From a virus: 20,226 bases of DNA. The translations under genes and the position numbers were made by a program. Below, piece by piece: positions 13,154-20,226 of the stretch (positions are counted from its first letter, which is position 1; each line of letters opens with the position of its first letter). The notes below the pieces were generated by a model. That model did no database searches. It saw nothing but the letters and a program-made list of their open reading frames with translations, and had not been told where the DNA came from. The stretch spans positions 1 to 20,226 of IMG/VR virus record IMGVR_UViG_3300027907_000063. One strand, 5' to 3'.

Positions 13154-14250
13154 CGAACCTGCTGATCCTGTCGAGCCACTCGATCCTGGAGTACGACGAC
13201 CTTCGGCTGTTCCACCGTCTCGGGTACGACGTGTTCATGCCCGGCGGCTACTCCAATCCATCGAAGCCCGGCGAGACGATGCGCCCCGCGCTGCCAGAGG
13301 TGCCGTACCGTGCTGAGCTCGACGACCTCTGCCAGGAGCAGCGGGAGCGCCACGCGGGCCAGCCGACCGACCACGGCATCATCGACTGGGCCAAGGCCGA
13401 TCTCCACCCGATGCTCATCGACTGGGCCGACATCATCATGGTCAACTGCTTCCCGGAGTCGTGGATCGGGGGCAACTGGAACCGGATCCGCGAGAAGCGG
13501 GTCATCTGGCGGACGATCGGCCAGTCCAGCCCCCTGACCGAGCACGAGATGAAGCGCTTCGAGGGCTTGGAGATCGTCCGCTATTCGCCCGCCGAGAAGC
13601 GGGCCTTCGAGCCGCTCGGCGTGTTCGCCGGCGAGGACGCGATGATCCGGTTCGGCAAGGACGCCGACGACTATGGGCCGTGGACCGGGACGATCAACCG
13701 CATCGGCAACGTCAGCCAGAACCTCGACGTTCGCGGTGACCACTGCGGCCTTGACTTCTGGCGCGAAGCGACGGCAGGGCTCCCGACGAAGCCTGCCGGC
13801 CTCGGCTCCGAGCGCCTGCCGAACGGCACCGGGACGCTGACCTTCGATATGCTCCGCGACTACTATCGCCGCATCCGCTGTCTGCTGTATATGGGCACGC
13901 AGCCGGCGTCCTACACGCTCTCGCTCATGGAGGCGATGCTGACCGGGACGCCGACCCTCTCGATCGGTCCTGACGGGATGTGGATGCCGCGCCTCTTCGA
14001 AGGTCACGAGCTCGCGCCGTGGACGGCCCAGGACGCCGCGTCAGCGCGAGTCTGGTGTCAGGCGACGCTGGCGCACGACCCGGACGCTGTTGGCGATACC
14101 GGCGTGTCTCCGCGCGAGGAAAGCGAGCACATCCGAAAGCGCGGCATCGAGTTGTTCAGCTACGACGTGGTTGGCCCGCAGTGGGTCGACTTCCTGGGGT
14201 TCCCGTCGACGCAGAGCGTCGAGGCGCGGCTCATGGGATCGGCGGCGTGA
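13150..14250 (+). CDS. Glycosyltransferase-like protein 1 (GT-B type)
   Basis: ATG 13150 overlaps the methyltransferase stop. The 366-residue protein starts with a Rossmann-like strand and loop (NLLILSSHSILEYDDLRLFH, then GYDVFMPGG) and a second acceptor-side element (DWADIIMVNCFPESW, 91-105). The C-terminal half has the nucleotide-sugar side pattern SYTLSLMEAMLTGTPTLSIG (254-273), equivalent to the E-A-x-x-x-G-x-P region of GT-B enzymes. It probably transfers a sugar to a virion or host surface component. The sugar donor cannot be told. Overall layout recalls the second glycosyltransferase (15205-16266), which also follows an FkbM gene. Confidence 0.65.
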   Translation: MTNLLILSSHSILEYDDLRLFHRLGYDVFMPGGYSNPSKPGETMRPALPEVPYRAELDDLCQEQRERHAGQPTDHGIIDWAKADLHPMLIDWADIIMVNCFPESWIGGNWNRIREKRVIWRTIGQSSPLTEHEMKRFEGLEIVRYSPAEKRAFEPLGVFAGEDAMIRFGKDADDYGPWTGTINRIGNVSQNLDVRGDHCGLDFWREATAGLPTKPAGLGSERLPNGTGTLTFDMLRDYYRRIRCLLYMGTQPASYTLSLMEAMLTGTPTLSIGPDGMWMPRLFEGHELAPWTAQDAASARVWCQATLAHDPDAVGDTGVSPREESEHIRKRGIELFSYDVVGPQWVDFLGFPSTQSVEARLMGSAA

Positions 14251-14489
14251 ACCCCATTCGCGCTAGGTGGAACCCACCCGACAGCGACTACGGCTATTCG
14301 GTCCTGCTGCTTGAGGTGCGTCACGACAATCTCGCGGCCCTCATCTGCCTCCAAGTGACCGTGCCGAACGTGCCTTGGCCAGACCTCGTGGGCTTTGATA
14401 GCGAACATCGGACTCTGGCGGCTGGTACGACGTTTTGGGTAGCCCGTGAGTCGGTGCTCGTGGATGTGCGCGAGAGGGTGGCCGTCTGA
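14247..14489 (+). CDS. Small hypothetical protein in the sugar cassette (80 aa)
   Basis: GTG 14247 overlaps the stop of glycosyltransferase 1 (GTGA), and its TGA 14487-14489 overlaps the next ATG (TGATG). The product is mainly alternating beta-type sequence (YGYSVLLLEVRHDN, LICLQVTVPN, TTFWVARESVLVDVRERVAV), without membrane helix or known motif. Codons around it are like those of its neighbours. A small beta domain acting as adaptor for the glycan enzymes is possible, but only position suggests it. Confidence 0.55.
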   Translation: MNPIRARWNPPDSDYGYSVLLLEVRHDNLAALICLQVTVPNVPWPDLVGFDSEHRTLAAGTTFWVARESVLVDVRERVAV

Positions 14490-15208
14490 TGTACGAGATC
14501 CTCGAGGGCAACTGGCAGACGCCCGGCGGGCATACCGCGCACTTCCGCTACCGCGCCGACACGAACGACTGGAACACGATCAGCGCCTGTCTCGTCAACG
14601 CCCTGACCGGCTCTGATGGTGACGAGTATCACCTACCGCAGGGATTGTCAGGGTGGGCGCTGGACCTCGGCGCGCACATCGGCGCGGTGACCGTGGGCCT
14701 TGCGCTGGACAACCCCGATCTACGGGTGGTGGCCATCGAGGCGGTGCCCGCCAACGTCACGCTGCTGCGGGCGAACATCGCGCTCAACGGCCTCGAGGAT
14801 CGCTGCACGGTCATGGCCGGCGCAGCGTGGTCGTCCGGTCGCAGCACCACCCGCATCGAGTACGGCTACGAAGGCACCGAGACGGCCACCCACAACGCCT
14901 TCATCGGGTCCGTCAGCCCGTGGCTGGAGAAGGTCGAGCGCCAGTACACCAACGTCCCCACCGTGACGCTGCGCCAGGCGCTCGCCGCTACGGATGGTAC
15001 GGGCTTCGTCTGGGTCAAGTCCGATTGCGAAGGCTGCGAGCATCGTTTCCTCAAAGGCCCCGGCCTCGCCAAGGTCGGCCAGATCGAGGGTGAGTGGCAC
15101 CGCCGCGACGGCAGCCCGGAGGCGTTCGCGGCGCAACTTGCCAAGACGCACGACGTCCAGTGGACCGAGGGCATCGGTGGCGGACCGTTTACGGCGGTAC
15201 GGCGATGA
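14489..15208 (+). CDS. FkbM-type SAM-dependent methyltransferase, copy 2
   Basis: ATG 14489 is translationally coupled. Over 239 residues it shows ALDLGAHIGAVTVGLAL (57-73) for SAM binding, VAIEAVPANVTLL (81-93) with the acidic residue, and VKSDCEGCEHRFLKG (176-190). These blocks match copy 1 almost position by position, for example GAHIG, IEAVP or VEAVP, and DCEGCE, so the two are paralogs. The N-terminal and central parts differ, which suggests different acceptor sugars or hydroxyl positions. It is followed by a second glycosyltransferase with an ATGA overlap, repeating the gene order of the first pair. Confidence 0.8.
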   Translation: MYEILEGNWQTPGGHTAHFRYRADTNDWNTISACLVNALTGSDGDEYHLPQGLSGWALDLGAHIGAVTVGLALDNPDLRVVAIEAVPANVTLLRANIALNGLEDRCTVMAGAAWSSGRSTTRIEYGYEGTETATHNAFIGSVSPWLEKVERQYTNVPTVTLRQALAATDGTGFVWVKSDCEGCEHRFLKGPGLAKVGQIEGEWHRRDGSPEAFAAQLAKTHDVQWTEGIGGGPFTAVRR

Positions 15209-16266
15209 TCCGCGTCCTGACCGACGGCAGCCACCACGCCGACCTGTACGAGTCGCTGGTGATGCTCTTCGAGGATCGCTTCGGCTGGGAGCTCTACCGC
15301 CCGTCGGGGATGGAGTATTGGGACGAGGGCTTCTGGAACTGGGAGCGGCACATGCCCCACGGCGAACCCGTGGCCCGGCAGTACCTCGAACGCTGGGGTT
15401 CGGACCGCGACATGGGCGACTTCTGGGAGCGTGACGATCACGTCCACCCCGGCCGCGTCCTGAAGTCCTTGACGCTGCAACAGGTCCGCGATCTGCGGCC
15501 CGACGTCATCATCGCCACGCTTGCCGAGAACGAGGAGGGCTTGCACCGGCTGGCGAAGGAGGTCGGGGCGAAGTTCGGCATCCAGCTCGGCAATCAGGGC
15601 ACCGTGAACCGCTACGACCTCGCGGACTTCAGCCTGATCTCAACGTCACGGGACGGCTACCCCTGGACGCCGTATGTCATCTACCGGCAGGAGTTCAGTC
15701 TCACCGACTTCCGCTTCGAGTACCCGCCGACCGACCGGACCTACGTTGGGACGTGGGTCCAGGTCCTGCCCTCGGATGAGACGGAGTACAACCGCTTCCT
15801 CGCCCTCGCCCGGGATCTCCCCGAGCTCCGGCTCCGCTACCACGGCCACGTCGGACAGGTTGATGACTATTGGGGCGGGAACGTTGCAACCACGCGCGAG
15901 GTGGCGGCGCAGATGCGCTCCGCCGGCGTGGGACTGCACTTCAAGCGCTGGTCCGACGGCTACGGTCACGTCATCCATAACCTCTTCGCAACGGGCAAGC
16001 CGGTCGTTGCAACGGCGAGCTACTACGAAGACAAGCTCGCGGGGCCGCTCTTCGTCGAGGGCGTTACGTCGTTCGATGTCCAGCGCCACACCCATCAGGA
16101 GGCGGTCGACTTCATCCGCCGGCTCTCGGTCGATGACGACCTCCACCAGCGGATGTCGGAAGCCTCCCACGCTCGCTTCAACGAGATCGTGAACTTCGAC
16201 GCCGAGGCGAGCGAGATCAAGTTCATGCTCGACAACGTGCTCAGCGATCGAGCGGTGGCGGCGTGA
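15205..16266 (+). CDS. Glycosyltransferase-like protein 2 (GT-B type)
   Basis: ATG 15205 is chosen over the earlier in-frame start because of the ATGA overlap and because the upstream extension would be Arg-rich shadow sequence. The 353-residue product begins with MIRVLTDGSHHADLYESLVM and a sequence of the form FGWELYRPSG, comparable to GYDVFMPGG in glycosyltransferase 1. The C-terminal nucleotide-sugar side contains WSDGYGHVIHNLFATGKPVV (249-268), the usual G-x-x-x-x-x-x-x-A-x-G-x-P pattern of GT-B enzymes, and GPLFVEG. Two central segments (LRPDVIIATLAENEEGL and VGTWVQVLPSDETEYNRFL) fit domain cores. Donor and acceptor are unknown. Confidence 0.65.
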   Translation: MIRVLTDGSHHADLYESLVMLFEDRFGWELYRPSGMEYWDEGFWNWERHMPHGEPVARQYLERWGSDRDMGDFWERDDHVHPGRVLKSLTLQQVRDLRPDVIIATLAENEEGLHRLAKEVGAKFGIQLGNQGTVNRYDLADFSLISTSRDGYPWTPYVIYRQEFSLTDFRFEYPPTDRTYVGTWVQVLPSDETEYNRFLALARDLPELRLRYHGHVGQVDDYWGGNVATTREVAAQMRSAGVGLHFKRWSDGYGHVIHNLFATGKPVVATASYYEDKLAGPLFVEGVTSFDVQRHTHQEAVDFIRRLSVDDDLHQRMSEASHARFNEIVNFDAEASEIKFMLDNVLSDRAVAA

Positions 16267-16427
16267 TTGACTGGTGCGGTATCCTCGCCTCGGATGTCGG
16301 TTCAAATCCGGCCCGTAGGTTCGTCCAGTTGGGGCGACCCCACGAAGTAGCTCAGGGCCTCCGGGCTCAGGTAGAGCAACCCCGACAAGCCGCTGCGAAA
16401 GCAGAAAAGGCGGGGGCGCGCCCGTGA
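16263..16427 (+). CDS. Small ORF with tRNA-like DNA (54 aa), uncertain
   Basis: GTG 16263 overlaps the stop of glycosyltransferase 2 (GTGA), and TGA 16425-16427 overlaps GTG 16424 of the next gene, so the ORF exactly fills what otherwise seems a 157-base gap. The peptide starts MIDWCGILASDVGSNPARRF and ends in an Ala/Lys/Glu helix (RQAAAKAEKAGARP). However, the strings VGSNP and VAQ...VEQ are what translated tRNA T-arms and D-arms give, and such signatures are present in the DNA. Coding is favoured by perfect coupling at both ends; a tRNA-derived spacer is the alternative. Confidence 0.4.
   Translation: MIDWCGILASDVGSNPARRFVQLGRPHEVAQGLRAQVEQPRQAAAKAEKAGARP
16296..16378 (+). other. tRNA-like signatures in swapped order
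   Basis: GTCGG TTCAAAT CCGGC (16296-16312) is a complete T-arm with canonical loop. Downstream, TAGCTCAGG (16348-16356) and TAGAGCA (16372-16378) are the two sides of a canonical D-arm, split by a 15-base insert that repeats GCTCAGG. The T-arm therefore precedes the D-arm. A small hairpin (TGGGG/CCCCA, 16330-16342) lies between them. I could not build matching acceptor or anticodon stems, so no functional tRNA is called. Confidence 0.35.
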
Positions 16428-17680
16428 GGATTCAGTTTTGGGGAGATTTGGCCGGCACCGGCTTCGGAACGGTCACCCGTGACCTCGGCATCGCGCTCCT
16501 CAACGCCGGCCACGACGTGCGGTTCGTCAGCCAGAACGACCTGGAGAACCTCGAAGAGCCGTTCTTGTCGCGGACCTTCGAAGTTACCCCCGAGCTCGTC
16601 GACCAGGACGTGGCGATGGTCCTCGGCGAGAAGTCGTCGCTGTCGCTGTCGGTCGAAGGCATCCTGAAGCTGATCCGCGGCGAGCTCTGGCAGGACGGCT
16701 GGCGTCCCGAGGCGGCGATCGTCCTCGGTGACTTCGTGAACGTCCGGCGGATGGTCATGTCCGACGCCGAGACCGCATCGGCGTTCGCCTCGCTGCCGAC
16801 CTACCACTACGTCCCGATCGAAGGCGTGGACCTCCCGCCGTCTTGGCTTGGCCTGTGGCAGATCCTCCACCCGATCGCCATGAGCGAGTTCGGCGCGGAC
16901 CAGATCGAGCGCGTCATCGGCAGGCGGCCGCCGGTCGTCTACCACGGCGTCGACACCGAGCAGTTCCGGCCCGTCTCACCTGAGAAGCCGCTGTACCTCG
17001 AGACCGAGAGCGGCACGATCAAGCTCCGCACGAAGGCCGAGTGCAAGCGCTTCTTTGGGTCCGATCCCTCGCAGCCGTGGATCCTGCGAACGGACAGGTT
17101 CATGCCCCGCAAGCGGTACGCCTCATTCCTGCGGTCACTGGCTCCGGTCCTGGAGGCCCGGCCGGACGTGAAGCTCGTCATCCACTGCCGCTCGACCGAC
17201 GAGGGCGGGCACCTCTACGACCTGTTCACCAAGTACCCGTCGCACATCGCCCGGCGAATGCTCGTCACCGGCTTCCACGACAAGATGGGCGGCGCGCCGC
17301 GGGACATCCTGACGGCGCTGTACAACGGTGCCGACGTGTACGCCTCCAACTCCGCAGAGGGCTTCGGGCTGACGATCGCCGAGGCTCTGGCGTGCGGCGT
17401 GCCCGCCGTGGGCATGGATTACTCGGCGGTCACTGAAGTCATCGGGCCGGCTGGCCTGCTTGCGCCGGTCGACCGGCTCGATGACAACGAATACGACCAC
17501 GCTTGGGCGACGGTCAACGAGGCAGCGTTCGGCCACCAGGTCGGGGCCCTCCTCGATGACGAGCTGCGCCGACGCTCGCTCGGTCGGAAGGGCGTTCACC
17601 ACGTCCGCGAAAACTTCTCCTGGAAGCGGGCAGCGCAGCAGTTCGCGCAGGCGATGGGGCAGATGGAGGCCGTGGCATGA
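16424..17680 (+). CDS. GT4-family glycosyltransferase
   Basis: The 418-residue product starts at GTG 16424 (MRIQFWGDLAGTGFGTVTRD), with an N-terminal Rossmann domain whose Gly-rich loop GTGFG binds the acceptor. The C-terminal domain has the RTDRFMPRKR donor-phosphate segment (222-231), LVIHCRSTDEGG (251-262) and the EX7E motif SAEGFGLTIAEALACGVPAV (310-329; Glu312 and Glu320). A strand of the form VVYHGVDTEQFRPV at 171-184 is also diagnostic for GT4. It is the clearest of the three glycosyltransferases in the cassette. Enzymes of this type add hexoses from nucleotide sugars. Its ATGA overlap with the head-tail connector gene ties sugar transfer to the virion assembly operon. Confidence 0.85.
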   Translation: MRIQFWGDLAGTGFGTVTRDLGIALLNAGHDVRFVSQNDLENLEEPFLSRTFEVTPELVDQDVAMVLGEKSSLSLSVEGILKLIRGELWQDGWRPEAAIVLGDFVNVRRMVMSDAETASAFASLPTYHYVPIEGVDLPPSWLGLWQILHPIAMSEFGADQIERVIGRRPPVVYHGVDTEQFRPVSPEKPLYLETESGTIKLRTKAECKRFFGSDPSQPWILRTDRFMPRKRYASFLRSLAPVLEARPDVKLVIHCRSTDEGGHLYDLFTKYPSHIARRMLVTGFHDKMGGAPRDILTALYNGADVYASNSAEGFGLTIAEALACGVPAVGMDYSAVTEVIGPAGLLAPVDRLDDNEYDHAWATVNEAAFGHQVGALLDDELRRRSLGRKGVHHVRENFSWKRAAQQFAQAMGQMEAVA

Positions 17681-18354
17681 CCATGTTCGTGACTGCGGCG
17701 TCCGTCCGCGAGTACCTCGCCCTGAACTCCACGCCGTCGGACTCCAAGTACAGCGACGCCACCATCGGGTCGAACATCCGGTCCGCCACGAACTCGCTCG
17801 AGCGCCACACCGGACGGCGCTTCGAGGATGTCACGGCGACGCTGAAGTTCACGACCAACGGCGCGGCGTTCGTGTCCATCCCCGGGCTGCGGACGGCAAG
17901 CTCGGTGACCCTCCAGTCCTCGAGCCTCACAGCCGACTCGACGTACTGGCTCATCCCTGACAGCCAGCAGACCGGCGTCTACACCGGACTCCAGCTCCGG
18001 GCATGGGGCACCGGCAACCGGGGCGGGCCGTGGTGGCTGTCCAACCCCGAGTGGTTTGATCGCAACCTCGACAGCCCGTGGAACCCGGCGAACATGGCCG
18101 GCGGAGGGGCGACGAGCCTGCCCAATGACCTCGTGGTCGCTGGCGACTGGGGCTACACCGAAGAGCTCATGCCGGAGTCTGTCCGCCACGCCGTCAAGGT
18201 TCTCGCGGCGTACTACACGAAGCGGCCCGACGCCATCCTGTCGGGCGGGATCACGACGCCGGACGGGAACACGTTCGACCTGACCCGCTATCCGGTCGAG
18301 GTCCAGGACTTCATCCGTGAGTGGAAGGTCGGCCCGGAGGTGACCGGGCTGTGA
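17677..18354 (+). CDS. Head-tail connector protein
   Basis: ATG 17677 overlaps the glycosyltransferase stop; ATG 17683 is an alternative two codons on. The N-terminal part has the helical connector pattern (TAASVREYLALNSTPSDSKY, then a helix ending NSLERHTGRRF), in which the H-T-G-R-x-F segment is frequent in gp6-like adaptors. A beta domain follows (FVSIPGLRTASSVTL). The C-terminal helix VRHAVKVLAAYYTKRPDAIL is also characteristic. With 225 residues it is longer than minimal adaptors because of a Gly/Trp-rich insert at about 105-145. It would bind below the portal and close the filled head. Confidence 0.75.
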   Translation: MTMFVTAASVREYLALNSTPSDSKYSDATIGSNIRSATNSLERHTGRRFEDVTATLKFTTNGAAFVSIPGLRTASSVTLQSSSLTADSTYWLIPDSQQTGVYTGLQLRAWGTGNRGGPWWLSNPEWFDRNLDSPWNPANMAGGGATSLPNDLVVAGDWGYTEELMPESVRHAVKVLAAYYTKRPDAILSGGITTPDGNTFDLTRYPVEVQDFIREWKVGPEVTGL

Positions 18355-18818
18355 GCTTCTACCTCCAGGGTGGTCCGCAGCTCCAGCGTCGCCTGACCGC
18401 GCTACGGGAGGGGCAGAAGGACATTCTGCGTAACGTGGGACTCGCGGCGGTTCGCGAGGCCAAGATCCTCGTGCCTCGACGGACGGGCAACCTTGGGCGA
18501 ACGATCCGCGTTGGGGGATTGACCGACAGCTACGTCGAAGTCCGGGCCGGTGGGACTTCCGTTGTCGGTTACGCTGCCTACGTGGAGTTCGGCACCCGCG
18601 CACACTTGATCGTTCCCCGAACCAAGTCGATCCTCGCGTGGGGCGGATCCCGGACGCTCGGTGGGCGTCTGCGGAAGGGCAGTCGCGCGACGATCTTCGC
18701 TCGCCGCGTCAACCACCCCGGCACCAAACCAAAGCCGTTCCTGATCCCCGGCATCGAGAAAGCCATCCGCATGGTCGGTCTGTCTGATCTGGTTCGTCGC
18801 TGGAATGGGGCCGCCTGA
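18351..18818 (+). CDS. HK97 gp10-like neck/tail-completion protein
   Basis: GTG 18351 is selected for its GTGA overlap; the longer in-frame reading extends into the connector gene. The 155-residue product has the family's elements: an N-terminal helix (GPQLQRRLTALREGQKDILR), KILVPRRTGNLGRTI (the P-x-x-T-G-x-L motif), a strand with VVGYAAYVEFGTRAH, and near the C-terminus KPKPFLIPGIEKAI. These are typical of HK97 gp10 and related neck or tail-completion proteins. It sits between the connector and the tail terminator, as expected. Confidence 0.82.
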   Translation: MSFYLQGGPQLQRRLTALREGQKDILRNVGLAAVREAKILVPRRTGNLGRTIRVGGLTDSYVEVRAGGTSVVGYAAYVEFGTRAHLIVPRTKSILAWGGSRTLGGRLRKGSRATIFARRVNHPGTKPKPFLIPGIEKAIRMVGLSDLVRRWNGAA

Positions 18819-19280
18819 ATGGCTGCGAACACGACCGCCAGAGCTGCCGTCGTGGCGAAGGTGAAAGCCGTCCTCGTCGCCCGCCAGACGGCCAGCCCGA
18901 CGCTCCTGCGAGCGGTCTACAACGCCCGCCCGGGATCATTCCCGGAGACGCCCTGCGCCTTCATCGCGGGTCGGTCGGAGACGATCAACTACACCGGACA
19001 GGTCCGGCAGCGAGTGTTCACCGGGCTCGAGGTCGTCCTCGTCGACACGCTCAACGACTCGATCGAGACCGAGGACCGGATGGACATCCTCGTTGACCTC
19101 CTCGTCGACGACTTCTGGAACGCCACGCCGTTCTACTCGGGCGGCGGCCAGGTGCTTCTCGGGTCGATCTCTGATGCCGATGTCGTCCTCACGGGCGAGC
19201 AGGCCGTGACCTATCGCGGCGCGGTCCTGTCCTTCGGCAATCCATCCAACCCGACCTTCGTTTCCGAGGGTCGCCCTTGA
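18819..19280 (+). CDS. Tail terminator-like protein
   Basis: ATG 18819 directly follows the stop of the gp10-like gene. The 153-residue product starts with an Ala/Val-rich helix (TARAAVVAKVKAVLVARQTA), followed by strands including ETPCAFIAGRSE and FTGLEVVLVDT. A helix with EDRMDILVDLLVDDFW and a last strand VTYRGAVLSFG complete it. This alpha/beta layout and its position before the tail tube gene fit tail terminators (gpU-like), which cap the tail tube and join it to the head. Sequence similarity cannot be tested here, so the call rests on gene order and secondary-structure pattern. Confidence 0.6.
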   Translation: MAANTTARAAVVAKVKAVLVARQTASPTLLRAVYNARPGSFPETPCAFIAGRSETINYTGQVRQRVFTGLEVVLVDTLNDSIETEDRMDILVDLLVDDFWNATPFYSGGGQVLLGSISDADVVLTGEQAVTYRGAVLSFGNPSNPTFVSEGRP

Positions 19281-19304
19281 TGTAACCCACTGATCGTCCT
19301 TCCG

Positions 19305-19361
19305 TCCGCACCGCATCTCCTGAGGTCAGGGCACGGGCCTCCCCTTCGCACCGCATCACCT
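19305..19361. repeat. 17-bp direct repeat in the leader of the tail tube gene
   Basis: TCCGCACCGCATCTCCT (19305-19321) recurs as TTCGCACCGCATCACCT (19345-19361), with 15 of 17 positions identical and 40 bp offset. Both lie in the 97-base non-coding gap before the tail tube gene, one of the few true gaps in the window. They could be a promoter-linked or regulator binding element, or a remnant of local duplication. Confidence 0.6.
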
Positions 19362-19377
19362 TTCGGAGGACAACCCC

Positions 19378-20226
19378 GTGACTGTCTCAGCGATCGCCGG
19401 CGCAGTTCGCCAGCGCTTCAATCAGGTCGGCATCCAGTCCGTCCTCGGAACCGCCGTCACACCGACGCGCCGCGTTCCCTGGCGAGGCGTCCCGACCTAC
19501 CAGCCCAACATCACCGACCCGGACATCGACGTCGGGTCGCTCGATCCGGTCGTCTTGCCCTACCCGATGGCGGTCGACGCGGACTGGAACCCCACCGGAC
19601 CCCTCGACTTCGACAACGCCGCCATCCGCCTCAGCGCGGCACTGAAGGGCGGTGTCGCAGGCTCCACGGCCTCGGGTGCCACGACGTGGACCTACCAGGT
19701 CGCCTCGCTGACCTCCGACGTCTTCGACGTCTACACGGTCCAGCACGGCGACGACACCGAGGCGACCGATGCCATCACCGCGTTCGGCGGCGTGATCGAC
19801 GTCTTTGAGGAGACACTGCCCGAGGACGGCGGGCCGTGGACGATCAACGACCAGTGGATCTTCGCCGGCGAGACGTTGGGCCAGAACGCCACCGACGGCA
19901 TCGTCATCGACGACAGCCCGGAGTGGGTCTTTGGCACCGACACCGCGTTCTTCAAGGACTCGGTGGCGGGTTCCATTGGTATCACCCAGTGGTCCGACAT
20001 CCACTCGGCGTCGATCACCATCTCCAACAACCTCGACCGGAAGCGCTTCCACAACGGCTCGAACACCCGCTTCCAGCTCGCCGGCTTCGGCCGCGGGCCT
20101 CGGCAGATCGAGCTCGTCATCACCGCCGCGAAGAGCGCCACATCGATCGCCGAGCGGGCGACCCACGACGACGGCGCGCGGGTCAAGCGGTTCTTCAAGA
20201 TCTCAACCACCTCGACCGAGCTGATC
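19378..20226 (+). CDS. Major tail tube protein (3' end outside window)
   Basis: GGAGGA at 19365-19370 lies 7 bases before GTG 19378, and the frame stays open to the window edge (283 codons). The sequence is rich in beta strands with few Cys or charged clusters (for example WTYQVASLTSDVFDVYTVQH, DVFEETLPEDGGPW, ASITISNNLDRKRF). This fits tail tube subunits of siphoviruses, which stack into hexameric rings. The order terminator, then tube, supports it. The opposite-strand ORF at 19387-20166 is a shadow. The gene has its own leader with repeats, which suits a protein needed in large amounts. Confidence 0.75.
   Translation, partial: MTVSAIAGAVRQRFNQVGIQSVLGTAVTPTRRVPWRGVPTYQPNITDPDIDVGSLDPVVLPYPMAVDADWNPTGPLDFDNAAIRLSAALKGGVAGSTASGATTWTYQVASLTSDVFDVYTVQHGDDTEATDAITAFGGVIDVFEETLPEDGGPWTINDQWIFAGETLGQNATDGIVIDDSPEWVFGTDTAFFKDSVAGSIGITQWSDIHSASITISNNLDRKRFHNGSNTRFQLAGFGRGPRQIELVITAAKSATSIAERATHDDGARVKRFFKISTTSTELI

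Noticed and set aside
16255-16335. A conventional tRNA gene ending in the T-arm at 16296-16312
   Set aside because: The bases upstream do not form a D-arm, the possible anticodon stem has a mismatch, and no 5' strand pairs with CCGTAGG of the would-be acceptor stem.
16296-16410. A functional permuted tRNA
   Set aside because: T-arm and D-arm signatures are present, but the acceptor strands pair over only about five inner positions with wrong spacing from the T-arm, and no matching anticodon stem was found.
16414-16423. Palindrome GGGCGCGCCC before the GT4 gene as an operator
   Set aside because: Short GC palindromes are expected by chance at this base composition, and it lies within the small coupled ORF.

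Overview
The window looks like the left arm of a tailed double-stranded DNA phage or prophage of siphovirus type. It holds a lysis and appendage cluster, both terminase subunits, a portal, a protease, an HK97-fold capsid, head-tail connectors and the start of the tail tube gene. The DNA is GC-rich throughout. Genes begin with ATG, GTG or TTG, strong GGAGG-type ribosome binding sites occur, and most junctions are 1-4 base stop/start overlaps (ATGA, GTGA, TGATG). This fits a high-GC bacterial host such as an actinobacterium or a chloroflexot, but nothing here fixes the host. No integrase, replication gene or LysB-type mycolyl esterase is visible, so lifestyle cannot be read from this window.

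Layout, all on the + strand unless stated. (1) 1-4846: small membrane proteins, a parallel beta-helix protein, a C39-fold/SH3 endolysin candidate, a holin candidate and many mini-genes. (2) 4846-6781: a zinc-finger-like mini-protein, then small and large terminase. (3) 6784-7011, minus strand: a lone ribbon-helix-helix regulator, with a 14-bp tandem repeat between it and the portal start. (4) 7056-12226: portal-MuF fusion, a collagen-like fibre gene with a broken reading frame, prohead protease and major capsid protein, closed by a perfect 11-bp hairpin. (5) 12288-17680: a frame-broken small acidic protein, then a cassette of two FkbM-type methyltransferases, three glycosyltransferases and two small ORFs, inserted between capsid and connector genes. 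(6) 17677-20226: head-tail connector, gp10-like protein, tail terminator candidate and tail tube protein, which runs off the window.

The points most worth a second look are these. A membrane-anchored 80-residue protein (4533-4775) carries a 20-residue segment that matches the phage's own capsid protein at 17 of 20 positions. The sugar-modification cassette, apparently built by duplicating a methyltransferase-glycosyltransferase pair, sits in the head operon and may decorate virion proteins, for instance the collagen-like fibre. The collagen-like gene is out of frame by one base between identical 24-bp repeats 190 bp apart, so repeat-mediated deletion would restore the frame. A second +1 frame break lies just after the capsid gene. 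A 54-residue ORF at 16263-16427 fills the only apparent gap in the sugar cassette, yet its DNA carries tRNA T-arm and D-arm signatures in swapped order.
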